This document shows, piece after piece, positions 19,848-27,893 of a stretch of 64,000 nucleotides of DNA; the first letter of the stretch is position 1; every line of letters begins with the position of its first letter. Origin of the DNA: Lachnospiraceae bacterium (GTDB lineage: Bacteria; Bacillota; Clostridia; Lachnospirales; Lachnospiraceae); assembly GCA_017546025.1 (NCBI GenBank), contig JAFYYS010000003.1, forward strand, positions 21,945 to 85,944. Direction: 5' to 3'. The translations under genes were made by a program, and so were the position numbers. The notes under the pieces were generated by a model, which ran no database searches, was not told the origin of the DNA, and worked only from the letters and a program-made list of their open reading frames with translations.

Positions 19848-20159
19848 TTACAGGCCGGTGAAGATCTCAATATCTGCACTGTCCTCGGTCAGCTGCACGA
19901 TGGCCTTCTTCTTCGCTGCGGTAGAACCTTCGATGCGGCCTGCTCTTGTGTTACGGGCGCGGTTCTTGCCGGCAAGATTCATCGTGTTAACCTTGGCTAC
20001 CTTGGTCCCTGCGAACATCTTCTCAACCGCATCGGCGATCTGAGTCTTCGTTGCATCGGGATTTACATAGAAGGCATATTTCTTCTCAGCCATGGAGTTC
20101 ATGCTCTTCTCAGTTACGACGGGTCTCAGAATGATATCATAATACTTAAGGTCTGCCAT
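19848..20159 (-). CDS. rplW: 50S ribosomal protein L23
   Basis: Tunnel-exit protein and main docking site for trigger factor, which is encoded at 32193-33479. 103 aa, starting [20 protein letters not shown], with KKYAFYVNPDATKTQIADAV. Its ATG shares a base with the rplD stop. Confidence 0.97.
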   Translation of the reverse strand: MADLKYYDIILRPVVTEKSMNSMAEKKYAFYVNPDATKTQIADAVEKMFAGTKVAKVNTMNLAGKNRARNTRAGRIEGSTAAKKKAIVQLTEDSADIEIFTGL

Positions 20160-20779
20160 TATGCATACACCTCCTCAATCTTAGCGACCGCATCCTTGGT
20201 GATTACCAGGTTGGAATACTTCAGGATGTCATATACGTTGATTGCATTGGAAGCTACGGTACGAACACCGGGAAGGTTTCTTGCGGAAAGGATTACGTTC
20301 TCATCCTTGTCTGCGGTAACAATCAATGCCTTGTCAAGAGCGAGCTTGTCAAGAATGTTCTTAACCTGCTTCGTCTTGATAGCCTCGAAGCTCAGATCCT
20401 CCATAACGAAAATCTTGTCCTCGGCTACTCTTGAGGTAAGGGCGGACTTGATAGCGCCGGCCTTTTCCTTCTTGTTCATCTTAACGGAATAATCTCTCGG
20501 CTTCGGGGCAAATACAACGCCGCCGCCCTTCCACTGAGGAGAACGGATGGAACCCTGACGGGCCTGTCCGGTACCTTTCTGTCTCCAGGGCTTTCTTCCG
20601 CCGCCGCTTACTTCGGAGCGGGTCTTGGCGCTCTGCGTTCCCTGACGCTTGTTAGCCAGCTGGCTTACAACCGCAAGATGCATCAAATGGGTATTTACTT
20701 CAACTCCGAAGATGCTGTCGGAAAGATCAAGTGTTCCGATCTCAGCGCCTTCTTTATTATAAACTTTCACATTTGCCAT
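20159..20779 (-). CDS. rplD: 50S ribosomal protein L4
   Basis: Large-subunit protein lining the peptide tunnel; in gamma-proteobacteria also the repressor of the S10 operon. 206 aa, with the extended loop region [24 protein letters not shown] sequence ([20 protein letters not shown]). Lies between rplC and rplW. Confidence 0.97.
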   Translation of the reverse strand: MANVKVYNKEGAEIGTLDLSDSIFGVEVNTHLMHLAVVSQLANKRQGTQSAKTRSEVSGGGRKPWRQKGTGQARQGSIRSPQWKGGGVVFAPKPRDYSVKMNKKEKAGAIKSALTSRVAEDKIFVMEDLSFEAIKTKQVKNILDKLALDKALIVTADKDENVILSARNLPGVRTVASNAINVYDILKYSNLVITKDAVAKIEEVYA

Positions 20780-20803
20780 AATTCAGTTCCTCCTTTCTCA
20801 AGA

Positions 20804-21439
20804 TTACTTTCCGCTCTTAACGGTTTCTTTCAGGATGACTAAGGACTTCTTTGCTCCGGGAACGGCACCCTTTACAAGGATCATGTTGTTGTCAACGTCA
20901 ACGCGGACAACTTCAAGATTCTGTACCGTTACGTTCACATTACCCATCTGTCCGGGCATGTGCTTTCCTTTGAAAACACGGCCGGGGGTCGTTGCGGGTC
21001 CGTTGGAACCTGCATGTCTGTGATACTTGGAACCATGTCCCATAGGTCCTCTGCTAAGACCGAATCTCTTGATTGCGCCGGCATAACCTTTACCTTTGCT
21101 TACGCCGCTTGCATCAATCTTGTCGCCTGCTGCGAAGATGTCAGCCTTGATTTCCTGGCCGACGCTGTACTCAGCAGCGTTCTCGAAACGGAACTCCTTG
21201 AGAAATCTCTTGTTTGCAACATTTGCCTTGGCAAAAAGTCCTTTCATCGGCTTGTTAACCAGCTTCTCTCTGATGTCACCGAAACCGACCTGAACCGCAT
21301 CGTAGCCGTCCTTCTCTGCCGTCTTAACCTGAACAATGGGGCAGGGACCTGCCTGCAGTACGGTCACCGGAATGAATGCGCCGTCTTCTGCGAAGATCTG
21401 GGTCATTCCGACCTTGGTAGCTAAAATAGCTTTCTTCAT
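20804..21439 (-). CDS. rplC: 50S ribosomal protein L3
   Basis: Early-assembling protein whose loop reaches toward the peptidyl transferase centre. 211 aa, [20 protein letters not shown] at the N-terminus and the central loop [21 protein letters not shown] short GC hairpin (ACCCCGCACGGGGT) lies in the 64 bp gap from rpsJ. Confidence 0.97.
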   Translation of the reverse strand: MKKAILATKVGMTQIFAEDGAFIPVTVLQAGPCPIVQVKTAEKDGYDAVQVGFGDIREKLVNKPMKGLFAKANVANKRFLKEFRFENAAEYSVGQEIKADIFAAGDKIDASGVSKGKGYAGAIKRFGLSRGPMGHGSKYHRHAGSNGPATTPGRVFKGKHMPGQMGNVNVTVQNLEVVRVDVDNNMILVKGAVPGAKKSLVILKETVKSGK

Positions 21440-21503
21440 TGTAGTACCTCCTGTTAAATCTACAGCGGACCCCGTGCGGGGTCATTCTAAATTACAAGAT
21501 GAT

Positions 21504-21821
21504 TTATTTGGTGATCATCTTGATGCCGATGAATACACCGGCAGGCATCTCCAAGCGCTGAAGAGCTTCAATCGTCTTCTCGCCCGGATTCAGGATGTCG
21601 ATCAGTCTCTTGTGGGTTCTCTGCTCGAACTGCTCACGCGAATCCTTATACTTGTGAGTAGCACGGAGAATCGTAACTACGTCCTTCTTCGTCGGCAACG
21701 GAACAGGTCCGCTGACCTTGGAACCGGTCTTCTTTGCGTTCTCCACAATCTTCGCTGCAGATGCATCAATTAACTGATGATCATACGCCTTCAATGTGAT
21801 TCTCATTACATTGCTTGCCAT
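21504..21821 (-). CDS. rpsJ: 30S ribosomal protein S10
   Basis: Small-subunit head protein, also NusE in antitermination complexes. 105 aa, [20 protein letters not shown] at the N-terminus and the signature TRATHKY-like loop as [20 protein letters not shown]. The ATG at 21821 lies ten bases after AGGAGG; an in-frame start at 21845 would overlap that site. It is the first gene of the operon, 280 bp downstream of the promoter. Confidence 0.97.
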   Translation of the reverse strand: MASNVMRITLKAYDHQLIDASAAKIVENAKKTGSKVSGPVPLPTKKDVVTILRATHKYKDSREQFEQRTHKRLIDILNPGEKTIEALQRLEMPAGVFIGIKMITK

Positions 21822-22096
21822 AAAAATAGCGCCTCCTTTTCGCACTTAGTGGTAAAGTACGACAAGTGGTGCCTGTACACTCAACCGTGTGTTTCCTGCC
21901 AGCCGGTAAATAAGACCAAGCATTGCTGCTTGGTTCTGATACCGAGTGACGTCGTTTCGCACGTCTTATCTGCCTCCGTGGCAGAAAATGTTATCGGTAC
22001 AGTGACTTGTCGCCAGAATGAACTCATGACATTCGCTCCACGGAATTACCCGGCAAAGCCGGCAACCTCACGCTTCACAGCTATCACGTCACAGCG
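21822..22096 (-). promoter_or_regulatory. Long structured leader of the S10 operon
   Basis: About 275 nt separate the predicted transcription start from rpsJ, with no convincing reading frame. Minus-strand hairpins include 22050-22062 (CCGGC/GCCGG), 21970-21984 (CTGCC/GGCAG), 21948-21965 (GACGT/ACGTC) and 21916-21933 (CCAAGC/GCTTGG). No oligo-T run follows any of them, so they do not look like simple terminators. A leader of this size suggests feedback control by a ribosomal protein (L4 does this in E. coli), but which protein acts here is unknown. Confidence 0.55.
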
Positions 22097-22102
22097 AAAC
22101 CG

Positions 22103-22131
22103 ATTATAACACAACGAAAAACAAAATGCAA
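22103..22131 (-). promoter_or_regulatory. Promoter of the S10 operon
   Basis: -35 TTGCAT (22126-22131), 17 bp spacer, perfect -10 TATAAT (22103-22108). It is well placed to drive the S10-spc genes down to the infA terminator, about 12.5 kb. Confidence 0.8.
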
Positions 22132-22142
22132 GCATAAATTTC

Positions 22143-22169
22143 GGGGATTTTACAACTTGCAAAATCCCC
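22143..22169 (-). terminator. Hairpin after the 22199-22945 gene, probable terminator
   Basis: A nine-base stem GGGGATTTT/AAAATCCCC lies 30 bp after the stop of the upstream gene and directly before the S10 promoter. The T-tract on the minus strand is poor (GAAATTTATG), so termination may be partial. Confidence 0.5.
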
Positions 22170-22198
22170 GCTTTCATCATGGAAAATGTGACACCTTC

Positions 22199-22945
22199 TC
22201 ACTGCCCGAACAGCGGCCGGAACATCTCCTGCAGGTCGTCCGGCAGCTTCGTGCCGACAAGCATCGGCTTTTTGTTCTGCGTCGTCTCTGCGGAAAGATA
22301 GGCAACCGTCACATACACTTCGTTATTATATAGGAACAGTTCGTCGGTCGCCCGGCTGAACAGCCCGTCCTCGGTATACGCGAGAATCTCGCGGCGAAGC
22401 CCGTACGATTCCGTCACGTTCTCATCGGAAATGCGCACGTTGTCGGAAAGATCCTTCTCGGCGGCGCAGATCCGCTTGTAGGTTTCTTCGTCAACCTCCC
22501 GGAGACTTTCGGTCGTCTTTCCGGTCCCGACCACCTTCTTCACCGGGAAGTTCGCGGGATCGGCAAGTCTTGCCCGCTCGCGGTCGGCAATCTCCTTCTT
22601 CGCGTAAAGCCGGCCCGCCGAATCAATCAGGTAGTTCTCGTCCTCGTCGCCCTCTACCTTATATATTACGGCAAGCGTCATCAGCCCGCCGGACTGAATC
22701 TTCGCCTTCTCTTCGCCGTGAATCGCCTTGACGACATCGCTGACCTCGGTTCCGATGAACGTCTTCGTCTCGATGTCATTGATCAAAGCGTACTCGACGC
22801 CGCCGACCTCCATCAGGTCACGGCCGTCCAGATATCTCGCGCCCGTGCCGCTCTTCGGCTTCATCGAAACAAACAGCCAGACAATGCCCGCCACGGCAAA
22901 TACACCGAACAGCAGAAGCGGGTACCATTTTTTGACAAATTCCAT
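22199..22945 (-). CDS. Unknown membrane-anchored protein
   Basis: 248 aa, not recognised. A single N-terminal hydrophobic helix (about 8-27, YPLLLFGVFAVAGIVWLFVS) without a cleavage or lipobox motif suggests a membrane anchor with the rest outside the cell. The soluble part is charged, with MEVGGVEYALINDIETKTFI and a C-terminal YNNEVYVTVAYLS. It starts 9 bp after the upstream methyltransferase stop, so the two are probably one transcript from the promoter at 23878-23906. A product conserved in this genomic context would be expected in related genomes. No function is proposed. Confidence 0.75.
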   Translation of the reverse strand: MEFVKKWYPLLLFGVFAVAGIVWLFVSMKPKSGTGARYLDGRDLMEVGGVEYALINDIETKTFIGTEVSDVVKAIHGEEKAKIQSGGLMTLAVIYKVEGDEDENYLIDSAGRLYAKKEIADRERARLADPANFPVKKVVGTGKTTESLREVDEETYKRICAAEKDLSDNVRISDENVTESYGLRREILAYTEDGLFSRATDELFLYNNEVYVTVAYLSAETTQNKKPMLVGTKLPDDLQEMFRPLFGQ

Positions 22946-22954
22946 AGTTACTCC

Positions 22955-23842
22955 TCAGGACTTCTTCTCATTCTGCCAGCGGCATGCCGCACCGCACGGA
23001 AGCACAAGCCCGGTTGCGGTAACGGGAAGCCCGATTTCGTCGCCCTGCACCGTTCCGCCGAAGCGCGGAACAAGCAGCACGCCTGCTATATAAGCCATCA
23101 TCGCCGGCTGAAGGCCGGTCGTGTAGGAATTGATTAAGAAAAACAGCGGATTGTCGTTTAAGACTTCCGTGCAAAGCTTCACCAGGTCGTATACGGCGTC
23201 CTCGATCTTCCAGACCTCGCCGTTCGGGCCTCTGCCGTAGGAAGGCGGGTCCATGATGACGGCGTCGTACCGGTTGCCGCGGCGGATCTCCCGCTCCACA
23301 AACTTCTGGCAGTCATCAACGATATACCGGATCGGGGCATCCGCAAGCCCGGAGGCTGCGGCATTCTCCTTTGCCCAGTTCACCATTCCCTTCGAGGCAT
23401 CGACATGACATACCTGCGCACCGGCTTTGGCTGCGGCAAGCGTCGCGCCGCCCGTATAGGCGAACAGGTTCAATACCTTCACGGGCTTATCGGGATTCTG
23501 TGCTTTTCTTTTGCGGATCAGTTCTGTGAACCAGTCCCAGTTGGCTGCCTGCTCCGGGAACAGCCCGGTATGCTTAAAGCTGAACGGCTGCAGGCGGAAC
23601 TTCAGTTCTTTATAGGAAATCTCCCAAACCTTCGGCAGGTTGAAAAACTCCCACTCTCCGCCGCCCTTGCTGCTTCTGTGGTAGTGTGCGTTCGGCTTCT
23701 TCCAGCCGTAATGTTTCCGCTCCGTGTTCCACAAAACCTGCGGGTCGGGCCGGATCAGCATATAGTCGCCCCAGCGCTCCAGCTTCTCTTTTGACGAGGC
23801 ATCCAAAACCTCATAGTCTTTCCATCCGTCAGCAATCCACAT
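22955..23842 (-). CDS. Class I SAM-dependent methyltransferase, RlmI/RlmK-like
   Basis: 295 aa. The SAM-binding motif I is VLNLFAYTGGATLAAAKAGA, followed by the acidic CHVDASKGMVNWAKEN. The catalytic motif IV is DPPSYGRG. This arrangement belongs to the rRNA cytosine-C5 RlmI/RlmK-like Rossmann methyltransferases. The protein lacks an N-terminal PUA domain; an N-terminal segment of about 80 residues (RWGDYMLIRPDPQVLW) replaces it. The target RNA cannot be assigned from sequence. It is the first gene of a two-gene unit divergent from pspA. Confidence 0.85.
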   Translation of the reverse strand: MWIADGWKDYEVLDASSKEKLERWGDYMLIRPDPQVLWNTERKHYGWKKPNAHYHRSSKGGGEWEFFNLPKVWEISYKELKFRLQPFSFKHTGLFPEQAANWDWFTELIRKRKAQNPDKPVKVLNLFAYTGGATLAAAKAGAQVCHVDASKGMVNWAKENAAASGLADAPIRYIVDDCQKFVEREIRRGNRYDAVIMDPPSYGRGPNGEVWKIEDAVYDLVKLCTEVLNDNPLFFLINSYTTGLQPAMMAYIAGVLLVPRFGGTVQGDEIGLPVTATGLVLPCGAACRWQNEKKS

Positions 23843-23877
23843 AGTAAAGCCTTTCTTATGGCATTTTCCTCGGTAAG

Positions 23878-23906
23878 ATTATATAACAGAATGACTGCAG
23901 GTACAA
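23878..23906 (-). promoter_or_regulatory. Promoter of the methyltransferase unit
   Basis: -35 TTGTAC (23901-23906), 17 bp spacer, -10 TATAAT (23878-23883), about 40 bp before the gene start. It is divergent from the pspA promoter 28 bp away. Confidence 0.75.
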
Positions 23907-23933
23907 GTGTAAATAATTTTTACCTTTTTCCTC

Positions 23934-23962
23934 TTGACTATCTACCGTAAATATACTAAAAT
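23934..23962 (+). promoter_or_regulatory. Promoter of pspA
   Basis: -35 TTGACT (23934-23939), 17 bp spacer, -10 TAAAAT (23957-23962), about 50 bp before the ATG. It fits a vegetative sigma-70 type promoter; no separate stress-sigma or PspF-type element is evident. Confidence 0.75.
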
Positions 23963-24014
23963 AATAACAGTCGGGTTTTCCGAACAAAAAGACTCGTTTT
24001 GGAGGAATGTATAT

Positions 24015-24713
24015 ATGGGTATTTTATCCAGATTCAAAGACATCATGTCTGCGAACATCAACGCTCTTCTTGATAAAGTAGAAGATCCTGAGAAGATGAT
24101 CGACCAGTGCCTGCGCAACATGAACGACGACCTCGTTAAGGTTAAGCAGGAAACCGCTTCCGTCATGGCACAGGAGAAGGCCTGCAAGCGCCAGGTTGAT
24201 GAGTGTCAGGCAAGCATCGACAAGATGCAGAGCTACGCCGTTAAGGCTCTTACCGCAGGCAATGAGGATGATGCCAGAAGATTCCTCGCCGAGAAGAACC
24301 GCCTTATGGCAAAGCTTACCGACCTTCAGGCTAACTACGCAATTGCGCATGACAATTCCCAGAAGATGCGCGATATGCACGATAAGCTCACAAGCGACAT
24401 CAAAGAGCTCGAGTTCCGTAAGGAAACGATCAAGGGCAAGATTGCCGTTGCCAAGGCTCAGGAGCGCATCAACGAGATGACCTCCAGTGTTACGAGCGCC
24501 AACAACTCCATCGCAAGCTTCGAGCGTTATGAGCAGCTTGCAAACAAGAGATTGGACAAGGCTCAGGCCGTTGCCGAGCTGAACGCTTCCAATCCTACCA
24601 ACTCCATCAAGGATCTCACCGCCAAGTACGTGAACGATCCGAATGTGGATGCTGAGCTTGAAGCTCTTAAGGCAAGCCTCGGAATGTCTACTCCTTCCGG
24701 ACTGCCCCAGTAA
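24015..24713 (+). CDS. pspA: PspA/IM30 family protein
   Basis: Membrane-associated ESCRT-III-like protein that forms helical scaffolds and protects the membrane under envelope stress. 232 aa, almost entirely alpha-helical coiled coil, starting MGILSRFKDIMSANINALLD (amphipathic helix for lipid binding), with the conserved VEDPEKMIDQCLRNMNDDLV. The start at 24015 follows GGAGG. It is the first of four plus-strand genes, with its own terminator, and is near NfeD and SPFH genes that also act in membrane organisation. Confidence 0.93.
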   Translation: MGILSRFKDIMSANINALLDKVEDPEKMIDQCLRNMNDDLVKVKQETASVMAQEKACKRQVDECQASIDKMQSYAVKALTAGNEDDARRFLAEKNRLMAKLTDLQANYAIAHDNSQKMRDMHDKLTSDIKELEFRKETIKGKIAVAKAQERINEMTSSVTSANNSIASFERYEQLANKRLDKAQAVAELNASNPTNSIKDLTAKYVNDPNVDAELEALKASLGMSTPSGLPQ

Positions 24714-24725
24714 CCAGCGTATTCG

Positions 24726-24760
24726 GAGGCTGTTGTACTTAGTGCAACAGCCTCTTTGTA
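24726..24760 (+). terminator. Terminator after pspA
   Basis: Ten-base stem GAGGCTGTTG/CAACAGCCTC with a nine-base loop, followed by TTTGTAT, 12 bp past the pspA stop. The T-run is short, so read-through into the next gene is possible. Confidence 0.75.
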
Positions 24761-24793
24761 TATCCGGATTCCGTTTATCGGAAGGAGTCTTCT

Positions 24794-25339
24794 ATGCAAC
24801 CCGAAGCATTAATGCTTTATAAGCTGATTATTCTTTATATGCTGGACCGTGTGGATTTTCCGCTGACCAATTCCCAGCTCGCGGATTTCATCACCGAGAA
24901 GGAATACACGAATTTCTTTACGGTGCAGCAGGTTCTCTCGGATCTTGTCGACGACGGCTACATCAGTCTGCAGGAAACGAAGAACAACTCCCTCTACCGC
25001 ATCACGGCCGAGGGAAAGGAAACGCTCTCCTTCTTTTATAAGAACATCTCCCGCAACATCCGGGACGACATCGACATGTTCTTAAGCGAGAAGAAGTACT
25101 CTCTCCGTGAGGAGGTTTCCAACTTTGCGGATTATTACGAGGTCCGCAAGAATGAATACCTTTGCGAGCTGAAGGTCGTGGAGCGCGACACTCCGGTGAT
25201 TGAAATCCGGCTGAGCGTTCCGTCCGAAGACAACGCGCGCACCGTGTGTTCGCACTGGCGGCAGAAAAATGCCGACATTTATGCTTATGTGATCAACGTC
25301 CTGCTCGGCGACACACCGTCCGGCAAGACCGATCAATAA
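24794..25339 (+). CDS. DUF4364 family protein (winged-helix-like)
   Basis: 181 aa. The sequence (LMLYKLIILYMLDRVDFPLT, then QQVLSDLVDDGYISLQ and LYRITAEGKETLSFF) matches the DUF4364 family found in Clostridia, whose N-terminal half has the pattern of a PadR-like winged helix. It is therefore probably a DNA-binding regulator, but its targets are unknown. AAGGAG precedes the ATG. It lies between pspA and nfeD on the same strand and could control this small membrane-stress group; that is inference from position only. Confidence 0.85.
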   Translation: MQPEALMLYKLIILYMLDRVDFPLTNSQLADFITEKEYTNFFTVQQVLSDLVDDGYISLQETKNNSLYRITAEGKETLSFFYKNISRNIRDDIDMFLSEKKYSLREEVSNFADYYEVRKNEYLCELKVVERDTPVIEIRLSVPSEDNARTVCSHWRQKNADIYAYVINVLLGDTPSGKTDQ

Positions 25340-25375
25340 AAGGTAAAGAGAAAACGAAAAAGGGGGTAAGGGGTT

Positions 25376-25807
25376 ATGTATCCGTGGTTTTGGCTTGGTT
25401 TGTTCCTGGTACTGTTAATCATCGAAGGAATCACCTTCACGCTGACCACAATCTGGTTTGCAGGCGGCGCACTCTGCGCTTCCGTTGTCAGTCTGATTTT
25501 TGACAACCGACCGGCAGAGATCATTGTCTTCTGCGTCGTGTCATTTGCCCTGTTCTTCTTTGTAAGGCCGTCCGCCCTGAGGCGTTTCAACCGCAGAAGG
25601 GTGAAAACCAATGTCGAGGCCGTTGCCGGCAAGACCGCGCGCGTCATCGAGCAGGTGGACAACTTCGCAGGGACCGGCCGCGTAAAGATTGACGGCATGG
25701 AATGGGCTGCACGCAGCACCGACGACAACGTGGGATTTGCCGTTGGCGATCTCGTGCTGGTCGAAAAGGTGGAAGGTGTCAAGCTTGTCATCAAGAACAA
25801 ATTCTAA
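25376..25807 (+). CDS. NfeD-like membrane protein
   Basis: 143 aa. Three hydrophobic segments in the first 75 residues (WFWLGLFLVLLIIEGITFTL and onward) are followed by a small C-terminal OB-fold domain (about 80-143) with GKTARVIEQVDN and VGDLVLVEKVEG. This is the short NfeD form that lies next to SPFH/flotillin genes and is thought to help assemble or tether them. It ends 12 bp before the SPFH gene, so the pair is one operon. Confidence 0.88.
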   Translation: MYPWFWLGLFLVLLIIEGITFTLTTIWFAGGALCASVVSLIFDNRPAEIIVFCVVSFALFFFVRPSALRRFNRRRVKTNVEAVAGKTARVIEQVDNFAGTGRVKIDGMEWAARSTDDNVGFAVGDLVLVEKVEGVKLVIKNKF

Positions 25808-25819
25808 GGAGGTATTTTC

Positions 25820-26794
25820 ATGTTAAGCTTTCTGACCGAGACTGAATTTGACTGGAGCAATCCGACGCTCTGGACAGTCGTGATTGTAATTGTTGCCATT
25901 ATCTTTGTTACTTCCTGCCTGAAGGTTGTACCGCAGGCGCAGGCATTCATCATCGAGCGAATCGGTGCCTACCAGGATACCTGGAGCGTAGGTCTCCACT
26001 GGAAATGGCCCTTCATCGACCGCATCGCCCTTCGCGTTCTTTTGAAGGAGCAGGTTGTGGACTTCCCTCCGCAGCCCGTTATCACGAAGGATAACGTAAC
26101 GATGCAGATTGATACCGTCGTTTACTTCCAGATCACCGACCCGAAGCTCTTCGCTTACGGCGTGCAGAACCCGATGATGGCCATCGAGAACCTGACCGCT
26201 ACGACGCTTCGTAACATCATCGGTGACCTCGAACTTGATGCCACGCTTACTTCCCGCGAAATCATCAACGGCAAGATGCGCATCTCCCTCGATGAAGCAA
26301 CCGACCCCTGGGGTATCAAGGTTAACCGTGTGGAGCTGAAAAATATCATGCCGCCTACCGCCATCCGTGATGCCATGGAGAAGCAGATGAAGGCAGAGCG
26401 TGAACGCCGTGAGACAATCCTCATCGCAGAAGGTGAAAAGAAGTCCACGATTCTTGTCGCAGAAGGTAAAAAGCAGTCCGCCATCCTCGAAGCCGAGGCT
26501 GAAAAGGAAGCTGCCATTCTCCGTGCGGAAGCCAAGAAGGAAGCTACGATTCGCGAGGCCGAAGGTCAGGCGGAAGCAATCCTCCGCGTACAGCAGGCGA
26601 ATGCGAACGGTCTGAAGTTCCTCAACGAGGCAGCTCCTACCGATCCCGTGCTTCGCTTAAAGAGCCTCGAGGCATTTGCCAAGGCTGCTGACGGCAAGTC
26701 CACGAAGATCATCATTCCTTCCGAGATTCAGGGCATTGCCGGTCTTGCAAGCGGTGTTGTGGAAGCATCCAAGAAGGATGTTCCGGAAGAATAA
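25820..26794 (+). CDS. SPFH/Band 7 (stomatin-like) membrane protein
   Basis: 324 aa. An N-terminal transmembrane helix (about 19-38) is followed by the Band 7 domain (KVVPQAQAFIIERIGAYQDT and GLHWKWPFIDRIALRV). A long helical region then has Ala/Glu/Lys repeats (AEGEKKSTILVAEGKKQSAI and similar units to about residue 255), and the C-terminus contains IIIPSEIQGIAGLASG. SPFH proteins oligomerise into membrane microdomains and, with NfeD, influence membrane fluidity and proteolysis. GGAGG precedes the start. It closes the pspA-DUF4364-nfeD-SPFH group. Confidence 0.93.
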   Translation: MLSFLTETEFDWSNPTLWTVVIVIVAIIFVTSCLKVVPQAQAFIIERIGAYQDTWSVGLHWKWPFIDRIALRVLLKEQVVDFPPQPVITKDNVTMQIDTVVYFQITDPKLFAYGVQNPMMAIENLTATTLRNIIGDLELDATLTSREIINGKMRISLDEATDPWGIKVNRVELKNIMPPTAIRDAMEKQMKAERERRETILIAEGEKKSTILVAEGKKQSAILEAEAEKEAAILRAEAKKEATIREAEGQAEAILRVQQANANGLKFLNEAAPTDPVLRLKSLEAFAKAADGKSTKIIIPSEIQGIAGLASGVVEASKKDVPEE

Positions 26795-26837
26795 AGATTT
26801 AAAAGATTGAATTGAAGTTTGTTTGAATATGCTGCCC

Positions 26838-26870
26838 GGGAAATCGCGTCTGCGATTTCCCGTTTTTTTT
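26838..26870 (+). terminator. Strong terminator after the SPFH gene
   Basis: Ten-base stem GGGAAATCGC/GCGATTTCCC with a four-base loop, followed by GTTTTTTTT. A weaker second palindrome (CGCGATTTCGCG, about 26896-26907) followed by CTTTTTCTTTT may act as a backup. Confidence 0.9.
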
Positions 26871-26939
26871 CGCGGGGATTGCTGACGCGATTTCGCGCTT
26901 TTTCTTTTGCAGAAATCAATCATTATTTCGTCATTTAAT

Positions 26940-27194
26940 TCAAATTTCTGTTTCCTGTGGTACACTATGCGCTGTTTTGATTATTGAGTACCATATCCAC
27001 CGGCAGAATTGGTATTCAAATCCGTCTGTTCCACAGCTGAGTGCCATACCCCGATTCATCCGATTCAAAGAGCTACATATAGACATGGCATTTCCGCGCA
27101 TATATCGACATATGAGTACCATTTCTTCCAAAGAGCCTGGTACTTAAACTTCCCATTCTGCGAATGGATTCCATAAACTGCATCGCCGCCAATG
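26940..27194. other. Intergenic region with repeated TGAGTRCCAT words
   Basis: About 255 bp between the SPFH terminator and the ysxC terminator hold no convincing gene. The word TGAGTRCCAT occurs at 26985, 27038 (as TGAGTGCCAT) and 27113, with related GGTAC or GGTAT words at about 26958, 27010 and 27138, and CAAAGAGC occurs twice (about 27066 and 27130). Two short open frames on the minus strand have no good start sites or recognisable products. It could be a decayed mobile element or a repeat-bearing non-coding region. Confidence 0.4.
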
Positions 27195-27235
27195 AAAAAT
27201 GGTACCCATCGGAAGAATCACTTCCGATGGGTACC
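27195..27235 (-). terminator. Terminator after ysxC
   Basis: A perfect 15 bp stem (GGTACCCATCGGAAG and its complement) with a five-base loop, 18 bp past the ysxC stop, followed on the minus strand by ATTTTTC. It ends the tig-clp-lon-ysxC operon. Confidence 0.88.
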
Positions 27236-27253
27236 ACACTTAGTCTTCCTGCA

Positions 27254-27880
27254 TCAATTATCAATTCTGCCCGCTTCCGGACTCTCTGTCCCGGTCCCGT
27301 TCAGGCACTCTTCCATCACGGTCCAGACCTCGTCAAAGCCGAGTCCGGTTTCCTTTGAGCAGGCAATCAGGCGGTCGGATGCTTTCAGCTTGAGCTCCTT
27401 GCGAATCATCGCAAGCTGCTTGCTGATCTGGCTCCGGCTCACCTTGTCGGCCTTCGTGACCAATACAACCGACGGAAGCCTGTTCGCCGAAATCCAGTCG
27501 TGCATCTGCTTATCGCCGGCGCTCGGCTCGTGCCGGATGTCCACCAGCTGAAAGATGATTCTTAATTGCTTTGATTTCAGCAGGTACCGCTCAATCATCT
27601 TGCCCCATTTGGCCTGCAGTTCCTTCGAAACCTTCGCGTAGCCGTACCCCGGAAGATCCACGAAATAGAACGCATCGTTCAGCCGGAAATAGTTGATCGT
27701 CTGCGTCTTTCCGGGCTGCTGTGACGTACGCGCCAGATCCTTCCGGTTCACCAGCTTGTTAATCAGGGACGATTTGCCGACATTCGATCTTCCGACAAAC
27801 GCGAACTCCGGCATTTGATTGTCAGGCAGCTTGCTGGTTACGCCGCATACGGTTTCCAGCTCGGCCGATTTGATAATCAT
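27254..27880 (-). CDS. ysxC: Ribosome biogenesis GTP-binding protein YsxC/EngB
   Basis: Essential GTPase for 50S assembly. 208 aa from the ATG at 27880, which has AAGGAG six bases upstream. G motifs: GRSNVGKSSLINKL (G1), GKTQTINYF (G2), DLPGYGYA (G3) and VTKADK (G4). Placement directly after lon (13 bp gap) is widespread in Firmicutes. The ORF extends upstream into lon, but that start lacks support. Confidence 0.95.
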   Translation of the reverse strand: MIIKSAELETVCGVTSKLPDNQMPEFAFVGRSNVGKSSLINKLVNRKDLARTSQQPGKTQTINYFRLNDAFYFVDLPGYGYAKVSKELQAKWGKMIERYLLKSKQLRIIFQLVDIRHEPSAGDKQMHDWISANRLPSVVLVTKADKVSRSQISKQLAMIRKELKLKASDRLIACSKETGLGFDEVWTVMEECLNGTGTESPEAGRIDN

Positions 27881-27893
27881 CTGCTGCTCCTTT

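Noticed and set aside
26940..27264. Two short minus-strand frames (about 63 aa each) as genes
   Set aside because: They lack good ribosome binding sites and recognisable domains, and one overlaps the ysxC terminator.
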